Assembly: GCF_032854445.1 (NCBI RefSeq)
Contig: NC_088303.1
Coordinates: 10,173,501-10,237,500 of the forward strand
DNA: 64,000 nucleotides
Direction of reading: 5' to 3'
From: Liolophura sinensis
Taxonomy: Eukaryota; Mollusca; Polyplacophora; Chitonida; Chitonidae
Position 1 is the first letter of the stretch. Each line of letters opens with the position of its first letter. A program made the translations under genes and the position numbers. A model generated the notes under the pieces. That model saw only the letters and a list, made by a program, of their open reading frames with translations. It did not search any database and was not told the origin of the DNA. Positions 12,847-22,645 of this stretch are shown here, in pieces.

Positions 12847-13101
12847 CTAGTTTTCTTTCCAGTTTGCCGTCCATCTAAATCCCGTTAGTGCCATGGTAAG
12901 TAAAGCAATGTTGTTCAAAGTGCCATGTGCATTGAAACAGGTAAATAAATTTGTATCAGGATAAAAAGGTAAACCTACCTGGTCTGCCAGACTGACTGCT
13001 TTACCCCAGGGATCAAGAGTCAATGATGAACTTATCTGGAACACAACGCTTAATAAAGCCACAAGCATAGTGACCCTGCTAAAAACGGTCGACGAAAGCA
13101 T
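12847..13101 (-). CDS. Small membrane/secreted protein, possibly YndJ-tail-like
   Basis: The first ATG (13101-13099) opens 84 codons ending with TAG at 12847. Residues about 9-26 are hydrophobic (TMLVALLSVVFQ) and look like a signal peptide or first membrane helix. A second hydrophobic stretch follows the motif HGTLNNIALL near residue 59. That motif reminds me of the H-G-x-L-N-x-x-G-F-A-L block at the C-terminus of bacterial YndJ-like membrane proteins; this is from memory and unverified. After codon 41 (phase 0) there is a donor-like CAG|GTAGGT, so the real product could instead be only the first exon (12979-13101) of a longer secreted protein. The plus strand carries strong competing splice sites (see findings). 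Upstream, 13230-13420 holds GC-box-like and CCAAT-like motifs. Confidence 0.4.
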   Translation of the reverse strand: MLSSTVFSRVTMLVALLSVVFQISSSLTLDPWGKAVSLADQVGLPFYPDTNLFTCFNAHGTLNNIALLTMALTGFRWTANWKEN

Positions 13102-13109
13102 CGTGTTGG

Positions 13110-14544
13110 GAAAAAGTTCTTTTTCGTGTGTGGACAACAAGTCTTGTTGAAGGTTCTTATTGCTTCGGGTTGAGGGATCTGCGTATTCTCCACCTGCTGA
13201 GTCGGGTTGTCTAACTGCCCACGAGACCACCAGCGATGCGTTAGAGGACGATGTAGGGTTGAACCAGGTTTAAGTTAAGCAGAGCCGCACGAGTTTACTC
13301 TTCTTCTACCGTCGTCCAATGATCTGCCTCCTCTCTCGTCTTCGTGCTATCATTTATTCAAGCGGACCAGTTTATTTGAGCAACATCAAACGTGGGCGGT
13401 GCTCTTTCAGCTCCAGGATTTCACCGACCGGCTGCCAGACCATTTAACTATTGGCTAACGAGCAGTAACTAACACAGCCAACGGGCCCAAAGGATCCCTG
13501 CATTGTAGCCGTCGGCAATTAAAAACTTGAGATACTTATTAACAGAAAGAGAGGGTTGTATTCTGTCATGTAATGAAAACCACTATGACTCCTTAATCCT
13601 GCGACAAAGCCCAACGCGTACGTTAATACAAACGCCAATGTGTATCAGATCCTCTACACAAAATCAATTTGTTACCATTGTTGGTAACTTTGACAAGATG
13701 ATCCCGTTATAGTGTTGAATTGACTACCGCAGAATGAGAATGGGTCGTTAATGGATTTCTTCTATTACAACATTTGAAAACGTCTTTGAGTCCAGGCGTC
13801 GAAACACTTTGCGAGGCGTTATGGGAAGTAAACGCTTTTACAATAGGTTCATTATTTGTTCCATTATTGAGTATAAAATGGATCAGGAGAAGAACAGAGA
13901 TTGGTGATTTCGAGAATATAACCATTTGCACGAGTTGTTTGTGACGTGTTCATAAAAGTATAAGGATAAGCCTAGACGGGATTATTTCGGATTAGCCACA
14001 TTAGTCTAGGAAACTGCCAACTTCGGTTTTATCACGCAAATGCATGAACGCATGATGAAAACCTGTTTAACACTTGAAAATACTGTAAACAGGTACCAGA
14101 GCAATGGACACGGATGGGGTGTCCAGGAGACAATAGCCATGTCAGTTGTTGAGATTATTCTCTGTGAGATATCAACATTAATCTGAGAGTATCGTCCTTC
14201 GCCAGCGGCAGTAGAGCTTCACAGGATAAACAGCCGATCTGGTTGATGATAGCATTAAACGTTTATAAAACATGCTGTTTATAACCTGTTTATATGGTGT
14301 TTTCGATAATTGTGCTTCATGAAAGAATTATTTATTGAAAGTTGAAACATAATATTTAAGAGATCAATGATTTAGCCGGCGAATATAGTATACATCCCTG
14401 ATATGTATAACTATAGAGACTGAACAAAAGTATGTGATAACAAAAACTTTCGGCGCTGTATCATTCAGATTTACTGTGAGTCTTGAATAATCAAATGGAT
14501 GTTATACACTTTAGATGGTTTAACAAGCTGTTCTACAGTCGAGG
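13110..14544. other. Unassigned region
   Basis: The part nearest 13101 could hold the 5' UTR and promoter of the minus-strand ORF, but no TATA box or CpG cluster stands out. Other open frames (13527-13712 plus, 13931-13707 minus) have no support. Confidence 0.25.
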
Positions 14545-14662
14545 TCCTTTTACTTTAACTGAATAACGTGGACGTTCAGAGAGAAATTCTTTTAACTGAG
14601 TAACGTGAAAGTTCAGAGAGAAAGTCTTTTAATTGAGTAACGTGAACGTTCAGAGAGTAAGT
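14545..14662. repeat. 37-bp tandem repeat, about 3 copies
   Basis: Units run TAACGTGRACGTTCAGAGAG followed by AAATTCTTTTAACTGAG. Two full copies and partial copies on each side are clear. A short minus frame overlapping it is a by-product. Confidence 0.85.
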
Positions 14663-15057
14663 ATCCTTATCCGAAGGACGTTGCACGTTGGATATTGATG
14701 AATAAAGGAACAGTATTAATGAAGTGTTGAGAATTTTCTGGAAGAATAATTTCATGGTGAACAGATTTATGAAAGAAATATGAACGAACAAGAGTCATAT
14801 GATCATTGATTTCAGAGAGTGGAGATATTTAATGTGTCAAATAATGATCCAATGTGATCATATCTACCCGAGCAAGATATTATGAAAATAGCTCGCTTCT
14901 AGAGAGTCAATAGCGGTTGCAGATGGCTTTTGAGTTAAATACGGTCATATAAGAGAATTATACAGAAGGAACAAAGATTTTTTGTTTAGAAAGTTTTGAT
15001 GTCGTGAGTTATACCAATTTTTAAACTTCATTAATATCTGTTTGCCAGTGAGTTGGT
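14663..15057. other. Unassigned region
   Basis: No gene or repeat recognised. Confidence 0.3.
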
Positions 15058-15111
15058 TCGCTCGTCGTCATATGCATGAAGAATTGTTAAGTGCGACGTA
15101 AATGCCTAAGC
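15058..15111 (+). repeat. SINE family B, 3' end fragment
   Basis: CGTCGTCATATG, then GAAGAATTGTTAAGTGCGAC and GTAAATGCCTAAG align with the 3' end of family B at 59764-59813 (CGTCGTCATATGAC, AAAATTGTTAAGTACGACGT, TAAAACCCAAG). The usual CACTCACTCATT tail is replaced by the adjoining CACATA microsatellite. Confidence 0.8.
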
Positions 15112-15113
15112 CT

Positions 15114-15200
15114 ATATACACACATACACACGCACATACAAACACACATACAAACACACATACATACATACACACACATACACACACATACATATACATC
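15114..15200. repeat. (CACATA)n / (CA)n microsatellite
   Basis: An imperfect run of ACACAT, ACAA and CATA units. It starts exactly where a family-B SINE tail is expected, so it probably grew from that tail. Confidence 0.95.
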
Positions 15201-15932
15201 GGTCAGGATTGCCTGGTCATATTCACTTACTGGTTTAATTCATGTTAAACGTTATACTGGAGACAGTTTTGCGTATATGACAGTAGTCAATTTTATTACC
15301 TAACACAGCACAACAAAAAAACAAGGCCCTTTGCAATGTACATGACAAATCTCATGACGTAAGCATGACGTAAGCATGAGGTCGAACTAGAGCGTGAAAG
15401 TCTCGAACGGCAAAATCACGATGTAAAGTCAAACTGCACGTTATCACGTGTCAGTCCTATTATTTGAAGAAAATTCACGTTGAGAAGCGTGATGTCATCA
15501 TTAAACGAACTGTATCCCTGGATCGTCCGAAGCTGCATTTAAAAACACGACCCCATTGTCGAAGGTCTGGGGAGGTACAAGAGATAGCTGAAGTACAGCA
15601 CAAGAATGGGAGTGTTTGGTCGGAGGGAAGACTTGCTTCTGTCCTATTCGATACCTTCATACCAATCCTGTTCACACGTTTCATTATCGCACAGTACTGA
15701 CATATTGGCATAGGTGGCTCTTGGGTATATCAACGCGTAAGTCTGACAAAATAGGTACACTTCTGCAGGCGATGGGATTGTCACTTCGAAAATCTGGCTA
15801 ACATTAAAGCTTTGAAAGCTTAGAGAAACCAGCCAATGACCAAATTTTATTAAAGGGGATCGTTTATTCTTATCCTAAAAAATGCTTTTCGTATTTGATG
15901 CAAGTGAAACCAATTAATCATGCTATGATCAT
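15201..15932. other. Unassigned region
   Basis: Overlapping plus and minus frames of about 61-78 codons at 15464-15801 have no recognised domain. CATGACGTAAG is duplicated at 15354-15378. Confidence 0.25.
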
Positions 15933-16158
15933 ATTTATTTCTTTATTTGTTTGATTTCTGTATGCTCAATAATATTTCACTTATACGACGGCTGCCAGCA
16001 TTATGGTGGGAGGGAACCAACAGAGCCGGGAAGAACCCATGTGCATCCACAGTTTGCTGGAAGATCTTTCGACCTACGACTAAAGATGAATTCAGCATGG
16101 GCTGGACTTGAACTCACAGTGCCCGCATTGATGAGTGCTATGGTCATATCGCAGCACA
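15933..16158 (-). repeat. SINE family A, nearly full, diverged
   Basis: Reverse-strand family A: TTATTTGTTTGATTT tail, then CTCAATAATATTTCACTTAT, ACGACGG, CCAGCATTATGGTGGGAGG and AGCATGGGCTGGACTTGAAC (complement of box B). It ends before the outer half of the tRNA-like head. No clear target duplication. Confidence 0.88.
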
Positions 16159-17470
16159 TATGAATAAAGTTATGTAATATCACAACAATGAGAAATAAAG
16201 CAATGCTGTCAACTATGTGCCCGCGTTAAGACTTACAGTCAGCACAAATCATGATACTCGTTTTCCTTTTACCTTTTGTTTAATAGTCCATAGAGGTGAA
16301 TCAGTTCACCAAAGCTAGGACATGTTAGAACGGTTACAAAGTCAGCCCGTTATTGGGCTTTTGACGTTATCCCATAGTAGGAAACAACAGCTCATTGAGA
16401 TTACCATTAAGCCTTATCTTTCGATCGTGGAGCGATGTAAAGTTAGCATCAAATCGTGTACGCAGAATAACAAACCGAATCCTTGGTGAAAAATGAGCAT
16501 AAAAACCCACGAAGATCGCATTGTCAGTCTGCCTGGCTGTTGAAGCGTGGGTTGATGATCTTTATTTACATAGTTAATTCTCAACTCTCGTTCTCTGAAC
16601 TGAAAGCTCCGTTCTTTTTTGACCTGCTCTCCTAACAACTTCACTTCCAATATTAACTACACATGGTGCTCATTTCCGGCCGTGTTTGTTCGTTCTGCAT
16701 AGGGGCTGCTTCAGATGGGTCAATAATCATATAAACACACTGACACGCCAGTATTCATCTTTTTGGTTTCCCTATACTTTGTCATTGTGTTTGTGAATCA
16801 AATGTAGGTTGCTGTCTTGGATACATTAAACCAAAAAAGGTTGACAAAAATTGGAATTCACAGTGTTTTTCCTTAAATTACATCAGCGAGTTGTGTTACG
16901 GAGAGTGTCTTCCTAATCATTCTTTAATCTTTATATCATAATCTTCGAAAACGTCTGTTACAGATATTTGTAGCAAAGTGGAATTATACTAAATATTATT
17001 CTAGTTAGGGCATCTAAAAAACATCTTGGGTATGGCGTGAAGCAACGGGCAAATGAATCATCAAAAATGATTATAATTCACTGTGTCCATCGATTATCTC
17101 ACGGACTAAACCGTACTCATGTCCCCCTCAAACAATAAATCTAGGAAGACAGCTTCAACAGAAACACGGCCTTATGTCAGGAAGTTCATTAAGGTTCATC
17201 GAACCTCTGAATAAAAGTTCTGATATAAACACCCGTACGTGATGGTACGTTGTACTGATACAGATTTAATTGATGTATAAGTTGCATAATTTAGTAGATC
17301 CTTAATTACATGTATAGCTTTTACTTTTCGTGATGTTACTAGTGTAATGGTTGATGGAGTTTTTCTATGGGTTACAACGGGATTTGAGCTCCAATCTCAA
17401 CAGGCCAGCGTTTCAGATGGCATAAGCACTGCTTCCTTTACACTACTCCCCTCTTAATCTTCCGCTCTCC
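16159..17470. other. Unassigned region
   Basis: A minus frame of 78 codons (16650-16414) is not supported. At 17022-17062, TTGGGTATGGCGTGAAGCA and AAATGAATCATC faintly resemble the family-A tail and may be an old fragment. Confidence 0.25.
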
Positions 17471-17592
17471 CTGGACACATCCACGTTTGCAGGCCGAGAC
17501 ATGCCAGAGCTCCACCACCATGGGATTTGATCTTGGAACAACAGCAGGTCCAACGCTCTACCAACTCAGCCAAACGGAATTCCATCTAGCCG
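17471..17592 (-). repeat. tRNA-derived SINE head, third type
   Basis: Read on the minus strand, TGGCTGAGTTGGTAGAGCG is a good polymerase III box A. About 33 bp on, AGATCAAATCCCATGG is a box B. The flanks do not pair into an acceptor stem, so this is not a tRNA gene. The sequence after box B differs from families A and B. A second box-B-like GCTCAAATCCCGTTG at 17379-17393 suggests the element extends further. Confidence 0.55.
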
Positions 17593-17682
17593 CTTCTAAA
17601 CATTGGAAACATTGCTAATATAATTTTTTTATTGTTAGTACCATACCGTACCTGTGTTGATAATGTTGCCATTATCTTTCAG

Positions 17683-17980
17683 AATACATGAAAATGTACT
17701 ATATAACGAAAAGTATGATTTGGGGAAAATGAAGAAAGATATGCAAGGAAGAAAAAATGAGAAAAAAGCTTCATTTTTGAGGCATATTTTATGCATATTT
17801 TTCGTCAGCGACCGTGAATATTCAGAAATGATGTCATCGATGAACATACTGAGAATGCGGAACCAGATTAGCGCCCTCATTTCTGACCCTTCTCTCAACA
17901 AAGTAGTTATCACACTTGACGTCACCACAGCAGTCTACTTAATTTCCGGACTGACCGCTGGAGCCTTGGGATATATGTAG
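17683..17980 (+). CDS. Candidate terminal exon, tail-anchored protein
   Basis: An acceptor (CATTATCTTTCAG) ends at 17682. From there one frame is open for 99 codons to TAG at 17978-17980, using the first base to finish a split codon. The peptide has a basic Lys/Glu/Met-rich start, a central FLRHILCIFF stretch and, after SDREYSEMMSSMN, a hydrophobic C-terminus (VYLISGLTAGALGYM) that could anchor it in a membrane. No family is recognised. The upstream exon was not found; a SINE-like element precedes it. The minus strand is also open here for 98 codons but lacks splice support. No AATAAA is visible within 400 bp downstream. A long hairpin follows at 18123. Confidence 0.4.
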
Positions 17981-18122
17981 TTTAAGTCATTTTTGCACCC
18001 CAAGAACAACGCTGAGAAGATTTCTTGTACTTCTATGTGTTAAGTCACATCGTAAACTCCACATCAAGAAACAAAGACCAAGCGTTTCCATGTCCTTAAA
18101 GTACTGCTGTGATAATGATTCT

Positions 18123-18403
18123 AGTTTCATTAGTTATAGCGTTTGAGATGCTGCTATTGTCATAACTTTAACTGCAGTGAAATATCTGTTTTCCTGTTGT
18201 GAATTATTTTGTTTCATTCCAATCCAAACAGGCCGCATGAGAGTCAATATCTTAAAGCAATTTAGACGGATTAAGATATTGATTCTCGTGCGACCCGTTT
18301 GGATTGGAGGGAAACAAAATAATTCATAACAGAATAACAGATATGTCACTGCAGTTAAAGCTATGACAATAGAAGCATCTCAAACGCTATAACTTATGAA
18401 ACT
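18123..18403. repeat. Long inverted repeat (hairpin), 132-bp arms
   Basis: Arms 18123-18254 and 18272-18403 are reverse complements with about 13 mismatches by eye (around 90% identity), separated by a 17-nt loop AAGCAATTTAGACGGAT. Matching blocks include GTTATAGCGTTTGAGATGC, TTTAACTGCAGTGA and GAATTATTTTGTTTC. RNA read from either strand would form a nearly continuous stem. No flanking target duplication or transposon-type terminal motif was found. Confidence 0.95.
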
Positions 18404-18421
18404 TGACTTACGGTGTAAACT

Positions 18422-18485
18422 GTTAGTCAAACAAAATAAATGAAAAAGCAATTTAGAGGGGTATTTTATTTATTTTGTTTGACTA
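18422..18485. repeat. Short inverted repeat ending in SINE tail
   Basis: TTAGTCAAACAAAATAAAT (18423-18441) is the reverse complement of ATTTATTTTGTTTGACTAA in the family-A tail at 18467-18485. The spacer carries AAAGCAATTTAGA, identical to 13 bases around the loop of the large hairpin (18254-18266). Confidence 0.85.
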
Positions 18486-18640
18486 AAATTTTGCACCGTA
18501 CTCAACAGTATTTCACTTATACGTCGGCTGAAAGCATTATGGTGGAAGGAAACCGGCTAGAGGCAGGGGAAATCCCACGACAATCCTCAGGTTGTTGGTA
18601 GACCTTCCCATTTTCATTCAGGGTGCAGAGACTTCCCTGA
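18460..18640 (-). repeat. SINE family A, partial
   Basis: Reverse strand: TTTATTTTGTTTGACT tail, CCGTACTCAACAGTATTTCA, CTTATACG, GCATTATGGTGGAAGGAAAC, AATCCCACGAC, CAGGTTGTTGGTAGACCTTC. The tRNA head has decayed or is missing. Confidence 0.85.
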
Positions 18641-21600
18641 TGTATCACACAACCTATTAAACAGATAGCACAAAAAAGGACTATCGAGGTACTTTACACT
18701 GCTATCGAGATATCTTACACGGCTATTTTCTTAAATTCAGACAAAGGGATATTTAACGTTCTTTAATAGACAAAGCACCTTTACCAAGAACTTTGAACAT
18801 TACAATACAATTTAGTGGGTTCATTGAGGAATATAATTGGCAGAGTCCTATGAAGAATAGAGTGTATGTTCTCTAGTTTTGGGCGCTATTTTATAAAACT
18901 GCCTGAAACCTTCTTTACACTGTTCGATACTTAGAAACAAACCGGGCAAACCTAAACAAACTTAGAAACTTTAAATGCGCAAATGGCAACTTGAGTCTAA
19001 ACAGGACTGACCAGTGCTTTGTTGTTAACTACGTTACTAGATTACATATAAATAAATCAGCAATGAACAGTAAACTAAATATCTTGAGTCCAAACTGCTT
19101 TAGGCAATGAAGCTGCGAGATGGAATGTCCAAACATTGATCGACTGATAGGTAAGCCGGCAGATCAACAATCAGACTAAGTTACTTAGGAATGCTTCCCG
19201 CAGTAGAATGCGGAGAAGAGGAAATATAAATGACAAAAGTATGTGATTCACACAAGAAAACTTAATCTGAAATTAAAAGCATGTTCATTAGATTAAAGGT
19301 AAATACAGCAAGAATTTCGGACTGGGTCTTTCAGTCTCACTAGTTGAAAGTATAAACAGCTCAGAATCATTTTTGATGTCGCTCAGCACTAAAATCTAAA
19401 AAAGGTTCAATATAAATTTACAAAAAACTCTGTCCATTAATAGAATGAGCATCATAAACACTTTAAACATACATAATTAGTTTGCACCAGTTGGCTAATA
19501 GACAGAATCCACAAGCGATAGATTTTTGTCACATCAAAAACAGATAAGACATTTAATCTATTAAGTCAAATGTGCTTTATTTTCAAAGAGGTGCTTACAC
19601 TCTAAAAGGTTTACACCGGTGTTTTTCGTCTACAAAGAATATAAATTATTCCAAATACTTCACAAAAGTGAAATAGGTAAGAATAATCCCACATCACAGT
19701 ATCAATCTACTGAAATCATACATTCAGATTGTATCTTATCTCGTACTAGTTCGTTATATTAAAATTCTATGTAGGCCTACGTAATGGCTATTACGGCAAT
19801 GTTCATATATAAGATCAAGGCCGATTAGGTCATCAGCCCGGATAATAACTTACATGTATAGTTGTGTTTGTTGACAGTGCTTTTATTTCCTTAACTGTTA
19901 AGCATTCGATTCGCACCCAGTGGATGAGATAGGTTCGTAATTTCCTCGCATGTTTATTGGATTACGGTAGGTGTTTTTATGATCGGTGTATCCCTAGCTA
20001 GCCGTGCACTTTTGTCGTTATCCAGATGCTGTAGTTCTGTCATCTCGTGGGATTACGCGACAGTCCCACGAGACTCTTTATTCCGACTGATTACCCGACT
20101 CAATTTCCTTCACAGCAAACAGCTCCTAGTCCGTTATTAATTTACGGTCCGCCATTAGAAGCCATTAGGTTTGTCCGACCGTCAGATTTACACAACGGAC
20201 GATGTCAATGCAAGGAGTAGAGTCGCTTCTGTTGATCGATAAACGCTTGTTGACCTCCCGCATTATAGCGGTCCTAATATTACCCTCAATGCTAGAGTAG
20301 ACAGCTCTTCCAAGGTACCTTTCATAAAATATCAATATTAACCTGGCATAATTTTACACCGGTAGAAGGGCAGTTTTATCGCTGGCCCGCTTTTGCTTCC
20401 GGTACAATGCAAATGGCGGGTTGGTCATTCAGCGTTTCTCAACGTTACTGTTGACCAAGTCACTCCCCGGGTTCGCACAAAACCCCTGCGTCCCTTCTGT
20501 ACACAATTACACAGAAATTGTTTGCAAACGCCGGACACTGTATATGTAATTAATTGGCCAGAGTGCTTTAAAAAGTCGTCTATCCAGCTCTTGCCAAAAT
20601 TAATATCTCGCAGTGTGAAGCAAAGAATGCTTAATGGACTAAATGAACTATGTGGAGCTACAGCAGCTGATTTGTGGGATACTTACGGGATTATTTGCCC
20701 TTTGCAATTTCCTGTTTTGGGGACTGTGCGTCTTAATGCCATAAGCACATGTAGCATAGCCGTAATTGAATCAGTTAAACTCGGTTTAGGCATGACATGG
20801 AATTGCAAAAACTAAACTTACGACTGAAATTCGATGATGTTATGTGCAATGTGATGCTTTAGTATTAGTACTGTTTATAGTGAGAACGTGTTTTTCCTTT
20901 ACATTTACATTTTCCTTGAATTTATACGACAGACTTCTGATATTAAACGGGAGACTCCAGTGAGAGGACAAAGAAATTTAGACAAACATGGAAAAATCAT
21001 TTGACATGGCGCATTCCATTCCCATCAGACACTTAACTTTGCTACTAATCACAACGTCCCAAAAGCTAACATATCACGATAATGTATAATTAGGACATGC
21101 TTAGAAATGTATTAATACACATGTATCACTGGCTCCTTGAGACTGAGCATGGCTCTAGACGGAGTTGATATGTCCTTAACCCCTTAACCCTTAACCCATG
21201 TTGACATCTGGTACCAGTTTGTCCGACCACAGCTTTATGCAGGAGGTTTGGGAGGGAATTAGCCAAGGATAATCGCTCTGCCAGCTGACTGTTTTAGTAC
21301 ATGTACAATATTCTTGGATTTAACGGCCCTAGCCCCGGGGTATAATCCCGAGCGGAATTAAACACAAACATGCACAAATTGTACCAATCGAAATACCTAT
21401 ACACTGTTGATACATAGTTTCCCCGAATTTTCACATATATGTTAATAATGAGAAACATCCATGAATGGTAACATTTTTATGTAGTGGAACAGATGAAGGC
21501 TTTGTTGTGTTTGACGTTAGTATAGCGGAGACCGGTTTTATTAATTTTATTATTCTTTGTATGGGATTTATGCATTTTTGGAATCCAGAAAAGTTGTGAA

Positions 21601-22591
21601 ACTTTTAAATAGTTCCTCCAGAGTATTGGTCGTTATGGAATACGCTAATGTTGCGACCGTTGTTGTTGTGATATTTAGCCACAAGAACCTGATGGTAACA
21701 ATTTTTGCAGACAAGTACAATATTATTAGGAGCTTAGTCGGCAGTAACAATAACGTATTTTCTCTGCATGTCACCAAGTACCTCTCAGCCGCCAGGATCC
21801 TTCAGATCTTGTTTGAATTGCGCATGAGCATTAACATTGATATGGTGCATTGCACACACAACCTTTTTCTTGACTAGCTCCAGCCAAGTGTGAAGGACTG
21901 AAGGTTCTATCTTTTCACGTTAAGGCCGCTTTTGCAAAGTTTTCCGTGGTATGCTGATTAAATATAGACCTTATCTAAGTACTTTAATCTTACGAACAGT
22001 CTGTTTTTAGCTATCTGAACTGTTCTGACTGGATGGTAACGTCGAAAATAATATATGTCTTGACATATGCGAATCAGACGAGGTCGTACAGAAAGTGTAG
22101 AATTGGATGTTACTTCTGTAGTCACTTTACTCAGAATATAAGACGAAGTGAATATAATACCGCGCGTAGAGTGTACATGCTATTAGTTGTTTTGGGACAA
22201 ACCCATCACATAGTTGACAGTTATGTTGCTCTGAATCGACACCTTATTAAACCTCCTCTTTCCATGGCTACGTTGACTTCTTCCACGGCTGTTGAAGAGT
22301 TGTGTTTTGTTAGAATCGTGTGGTTGATGGGATTTTACGTTGTCAATCCCCATACCATTATTATCTAAGCCACAAGGAAAAACTCAACCAAGCTCCAGCA
22401 TCCTAACTAGTTCCCGATCAGGATTTCCTTTCGACATCGGAAACATTATCGTTCGAGGACGGATAAATCATGTCTATTGTTTGAATGCTGAAGTGGTCCC
22501 AACTATAGTCGCAGACAGAGTACGACGCTTTGCTCAACGCAAAGAAATATTCTGAAAGAGGCTGGAGACGATATCATTTTGAAAATTATGT
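18641..22591. other. Unassigned region with several open frames
   Basis: No repeat family recognised. The longest frame is plus 20366-20815: open from just after a TAG for about 149 codons, with coding-like composition (RMLNGLNELCGATAADLWDT) but no usable ATG near its start and no family. CTTCCGG and AAATGGCGG near 20396-20414 resemble ETS and YY1 promoter motifs. Plus frames at 21557-21877, 22033-22368 and 22340-22555 are also unassigned. CCTTAACCCCTTAACCC near 21174-21195 is a short C-rich run, not a telomere. Confidence 0.25.
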
Positions 22592-22645
22592 ATTTGTTTA
22601 TTTGATTGTTACTTACGAATACTCAAGTATTTTTTGAGTATAGGT
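22592..22645 (-). repeat. Possible SINE family A tail
   Basis: TTGTTTATTTGATTGTTACT and ACGAATACTCAAGTATTTT resemble the reversed family-A 3' end (TTTGATTGGTGTTTTACGCC, GTACTCAAGAATATTTC), but the match stops within about 55 bp. Confidence 0.45.

Noticed and set aside
15354-15378. CATGACGTAAG direct repeat as a regulatory site pair
   Set aside because: A single short duplication with no gene context.
15464-15801. Overlapping 61-78-codon frames as a transposase piece
   Set aside because: No catalytic motif, no terminal repeats, and frames on both strands are equally open.
17530-17592. A tRNA gene on the minus strand
   Set aside because: Boxes A and B are present but the ends do not pair into an acceptor stem and the sequence continues as a SINE-like body.
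21174-21195. Telomere-like TTAACCC repeats
   Set aside because: Only about three imperfect units, and not the TTAGGG type expected in molluscs.
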